From NCBI GenBank assembly GCA_030144965.1, contig JAMPUU010000017.1, positions 62,001 to 126,000 of the forward strand: 64,000 bases of DNA. The letters run 5' to 3'. The notes beneath the pieces were generated by a model. It saw nothing but the letters and a program-made list of their open reading frames with translations. It did not search any database and was not told where the DNA came from. The translations under genes and the position numbers were made by a program. Shown here in pieces: positions 62,251 through 64,000 of the stretch. Position 1 is the first letter of the stretch. The number at the start of each line of letters is the position of its first letter. Origin of the DNA: Nitrospira sp. BO4. Its GTDB lineage: Bacteria; Nitrospirota; Nitrospiria; Nitrospirales; Nitrospiraceae.

Positions 62251-63011
62251 CAACGTTCGTTCGGCCTTTTCTATTCGCTTGGCATTTCTTGACCGCGGTT
62301 CCGCTGAGCCGTCGTCATCATGAGCCGACCGCAACGGAGCTGGCTGCGTCAATGGCGTGGTATTCCACCGTGGGTCTCATGATCGGTGGCGCGCTGGCGT
62401 TGGCGGACGCGGTACTGGCCAAACTGTTTGCCATGGAGGTCGTGAACGTATTGGTGATCGTGCTGCTCGTCGCGATAACTCGTGGATTACATCAAGACGG
62501 ATTGGCGGATACGCTTGACGGTCTTGCCGGCGGCCGAACGCCGGCCGATCGTTTATCTATCATGCGTGATCCGAGGATCGGTGCGATTGGCGCGACTGGT
62601 CTTTTCTTGTCGTTGATTCTCCGTTATGCGGCCTTGGCGGGGCTTCCGTCGTCACTCCGTATTCCAGCTCTCGTTTGCATGCCGGCCTTGGGCCGTTGGG
62701 CCATGGTCACCTTAGCATGGCTCTCTCCCTACGCAAGAACAGAAGGCGGATTGGCCGCTCCATTCCTCGTGCATTTGTCCTGGTTTCACGTGTTGGGATC
62801 GACCGTCGTCCTGGCCGTCGCGCTTGTTCTAGGCCTAGGCGCCCCTGCAACGATGATGGCGTTAATCGGATGCTGTGTCGTCATCGTTGCCATTCAGGCC
62901 AGCTGTCGGGCTTTGTTCGGTGGCATCACGGGCGATACTCTGGGCGCCACGAATGAAGTCGTCGAGATCCTCTTCTTGCTCTTTCTCCCACTGTTGCTTG
63001 TCCTATCATGA
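62247..63011 (+). CDS. cobS: cobalamin-5'-phosphate synthase
   Basis: This encodes 254 residues, polytopic. RGLHQDGLADTLDGLAGG and RLSIMRDPRIGAIGATGLFL carry the Mg-binding Asp residues of CobS. It joins GDP-cobinamide and alpha-ribazole (phosphate) in the membrane. Start overlaps cobT stop (ATGA). Confidence 0.94.
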   Translation: MTTFVRPFLFAWHFLTAVPLSRRHHEPTATELAASMAWYSTVGLMIGGALALADAVLAKLFAMEVVNVLVIVLLVAITRGLHQDGLADTLDGLAGGRTPADRLSIMRDPRIGAIGATGLFLSLILRYAALAGLPSSLRIPALVCMPALGRWAMVTLAWLSPYARTEGGLAAPFLVHLSWFHVLGSTVVLAVALVLGLGAPATMMALIGCCVVIVAIQASCRALFGGITGDTLGATNEVVEILFLLFLPLLLVLS

Positions 63012-63964
63012 CCGGCGGCGAATTGCTGCTCGCAGCGAGCATCGATGCCGTGGCAGGAGATCCTCGGTGGTTTCCACATCCCGTTCGTGGCATGGGGGCA
63101 GTGATTGCGTGGTACGACAGGTCTGTCAGAAAGATCTGTCGGAATCCGTATGCACTCCGCACAGGCGGTCTGCTGTTGGCGCTCGGGTTGCCGGCGTCTG
63201 TATTTTTCTTCACCCGCGAACTCATTGCGCTGACCGACCAGGTGACCTGGTGGCTGGGAAGCCTGGTGTCGGTCGGGCTTGCCTGGACGACGCTGGCGGG
63301 GCGCGATCTGTGGAATCATGTGTCGGCGGTAAGGGGACAACTGGAGCAGGGCAATCTCACCGAGGCTCGTCGAGCTGTCAGCCAAATCGTTGGTCGGGAT
63401 ACTGACCAACTCTCAGAGGAGGAGATTGTTCGCGCGTCGATTGAAACCGTGGCGGAAAGCACGAGCGATGGAATTATCGCACCGTTGTTCTATCTGATGA
63501 TGGGAGGCGCTCCGCTGGCTCTTGCGTACAAGGCCGTGAATACATTGGATTCGATGATCGGCCACAAAGACGAACGGTACGTCGATTTTGGCTGGGCCTC
63601 CGCCCGGCTCGATGACATTGCCAACTGGATTCCAGCCCGCCTGTCCGCCGTCCTTCTTCTCCTTGCGGCTGGTTTAGTCACGGGTCAGGGTGATCGCGTG
63701 AGCGCCGGGTGGCGTGCGCTTTGCCGTGACGGCGGCAAGCACCCAAGTCCGAACAGCGGACAACCGGAGGCGGCGATGGCCGGGTCCTTGGGAGTTCAAC
63801 TGGGAGGAGTCAATTACTACGGGGGAGTACCAGATGAACGACCTGTCATCGGAATACCTGGACGTCGGCCTCTGGTGAAGGACCTCGTGATCGCATCTCG
63901 TATCATGATCGTCGCGTGTCTCTTGGGCGTGATTCTGACGGTAGGAACGGTATGGCTCGTCTGA
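63008..63964 (+). CDS. cbiB: adenosylcobinamide-phosphate synthase
   Basis: This encodes 318 residues, polytopic: DAVAGDPRWFPHPVRGMGAV, IVRASIETVAESTSDGIIAP, FYLMMGGAPLALAYKAVNTL and DSMIGHKDERYVDFGWASAR are diagnostic of CbiB/CobD. It attaches the aminopropanol arm. Start overlaps cobS stop (ATGA). Confidence 0.94.
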   Translation: MTGGELLLAASIDAVAGDPRWFPHPVRGMGAVIAWYDRSVRKICRNPYALRTGGLLLALGLPASVFFFTRELIALTDQVTWWLGSLVSVGLAWTTLAGRDLWNHVSAVRGQLEQGNLTEARRAVSQIVGRDTDQLSEEEIVRASIETVAESTSDGIIAPLFYLMMGGAPLALAYKAVNTLDSMIGHKDERYVDFGWASARLDDIANWIPARLSAVLLLLAAGLVTGQGDRVSAGWRALCRDGGKHPSPNSGQPEAAMAGSLGVQLGGVNYYGGVPDERPVIGIPGRRPLVKDLVIASRIMIVACLLGVILTVGTVWLV

Positions 63965-64000
63965 AAAGTCCAATCCATGGCGGCAATGTTTACGCGGCGT
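63952..64000 (+). CDS. cobD: start of threonine-phosphate decarboxylase (partial)
   Basis: Only 16 codons are in the window: MARLKSPIHGGNVYAA. HGGN near the N-terminus is typical of CobD/CobC, the PLP enzyme that makes aminopropanol phosphate for CbiB. It overlaps cbiB by 13 bases and continues the B12 operon beyond the window. Confidence 0.75.
   Translation, partial: MARLKSPIHGGNVYAA

Noticed and set aside
1-64000. CRISPR array
   Set aside because: No regularly spaced 25-40-bp repeats with unique spacers were seen; the only short arrays are the 9-bp and 8-bp repeats described.

Overview
The window looks like a chromosomal segment of a Nitrospira-like bacterium (phylum Nitrospirota). This assignment is an inference from the overall gene set: a complete Tad/Flp pilus locus, many small secreted proteins, an aerobic-type late cobalamin cluster with BluB, and a ribosomal L28 gene. 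No 16S rRNA gene is present to confirm it. Gene density is high and both strands are used.

Layout. (1) 1-7.3 kb: the 3' end of a HAD-UbiA prenyltransferase gene, a decayed IS3-type transposase, a multi-pass membrane protein, two broken thermonuclease copies, small secreted proteins, a CsgG-like lipoprotein and a receiver-like protein. (2) 7.6-11.1 kb: a small mobile module with an AAA+-like ATPase, three small helix-turn-helix (HTH) genes (one broken) and tyrosine integrase A. (3) 11.08-11.15 kb: an intact tRNA-Gly(CCC). Integrase A overlaps its 5' end and integrase B, on the opposite strand, overlaps its 3' end. (4) 11.1-18.7 kb: a satellite- or plasmid-like module with integrase B, ribbon-helix-helix regulators, a superinfection-immunity-type membrane protein, a primase/helicase, an excisionase-like protein and a terminase-small-like protein. 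(5) 18.8-26.6 kb: cargo, comprising a HEPN/zinc-ribbon protein, a DUF72 protein, a trypsin-YbgF fusion, a Cys-rich protein coupled to an intact thermonuclease, and a decayed integrase. (6) 26.6-44.8 kb: a DsbA-like protein, a sigma-54 activator, the Tad pilus locus, and downstream of it an alpha/alpha-toroid protein, a DUF362 protein and an acyltransferase. (7) 45-48.6 kb: small regulators and an orphan lasso-type RiPP precursor, then a 47-bp exact copy of the tRNA 3' half at 48,589-48,635. (8) 49-50.2 kb: a lipoprotein and rpmB. (9) 50.3-64 kb: a B12 uptake and late-synthesis cluster under two cobalamin riboswitches.

The most important structural result is the 47-bp direct repeat formed by the anticodon-to-CCA half of tRNA-Gly. 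It defines a roughly 37.5-kb tRNA-bounded island (11,103-48,635) that carries the satellite-like module, the cargo and the whole Tad locus. A decayed integrase at 26 kb and a second, degenerate att copy at 48.75 kb suggest repeated integration at this tRNA.

The B12 region forms a coherent pathway. Riboswitch 1 with a terminator precedes btuF-btuC-btuD and a carbon-nitrogen hydrolase. Riboswitch 2 precedes btuB, cbiA, cobO, a CWC protein, bluB, a PduO-type adenosyltransferase, cobU, cobT, cobS, cbiB and the start of cobD/cobC. Most of these genes overlap by a few bases and are probably translationally coupled.
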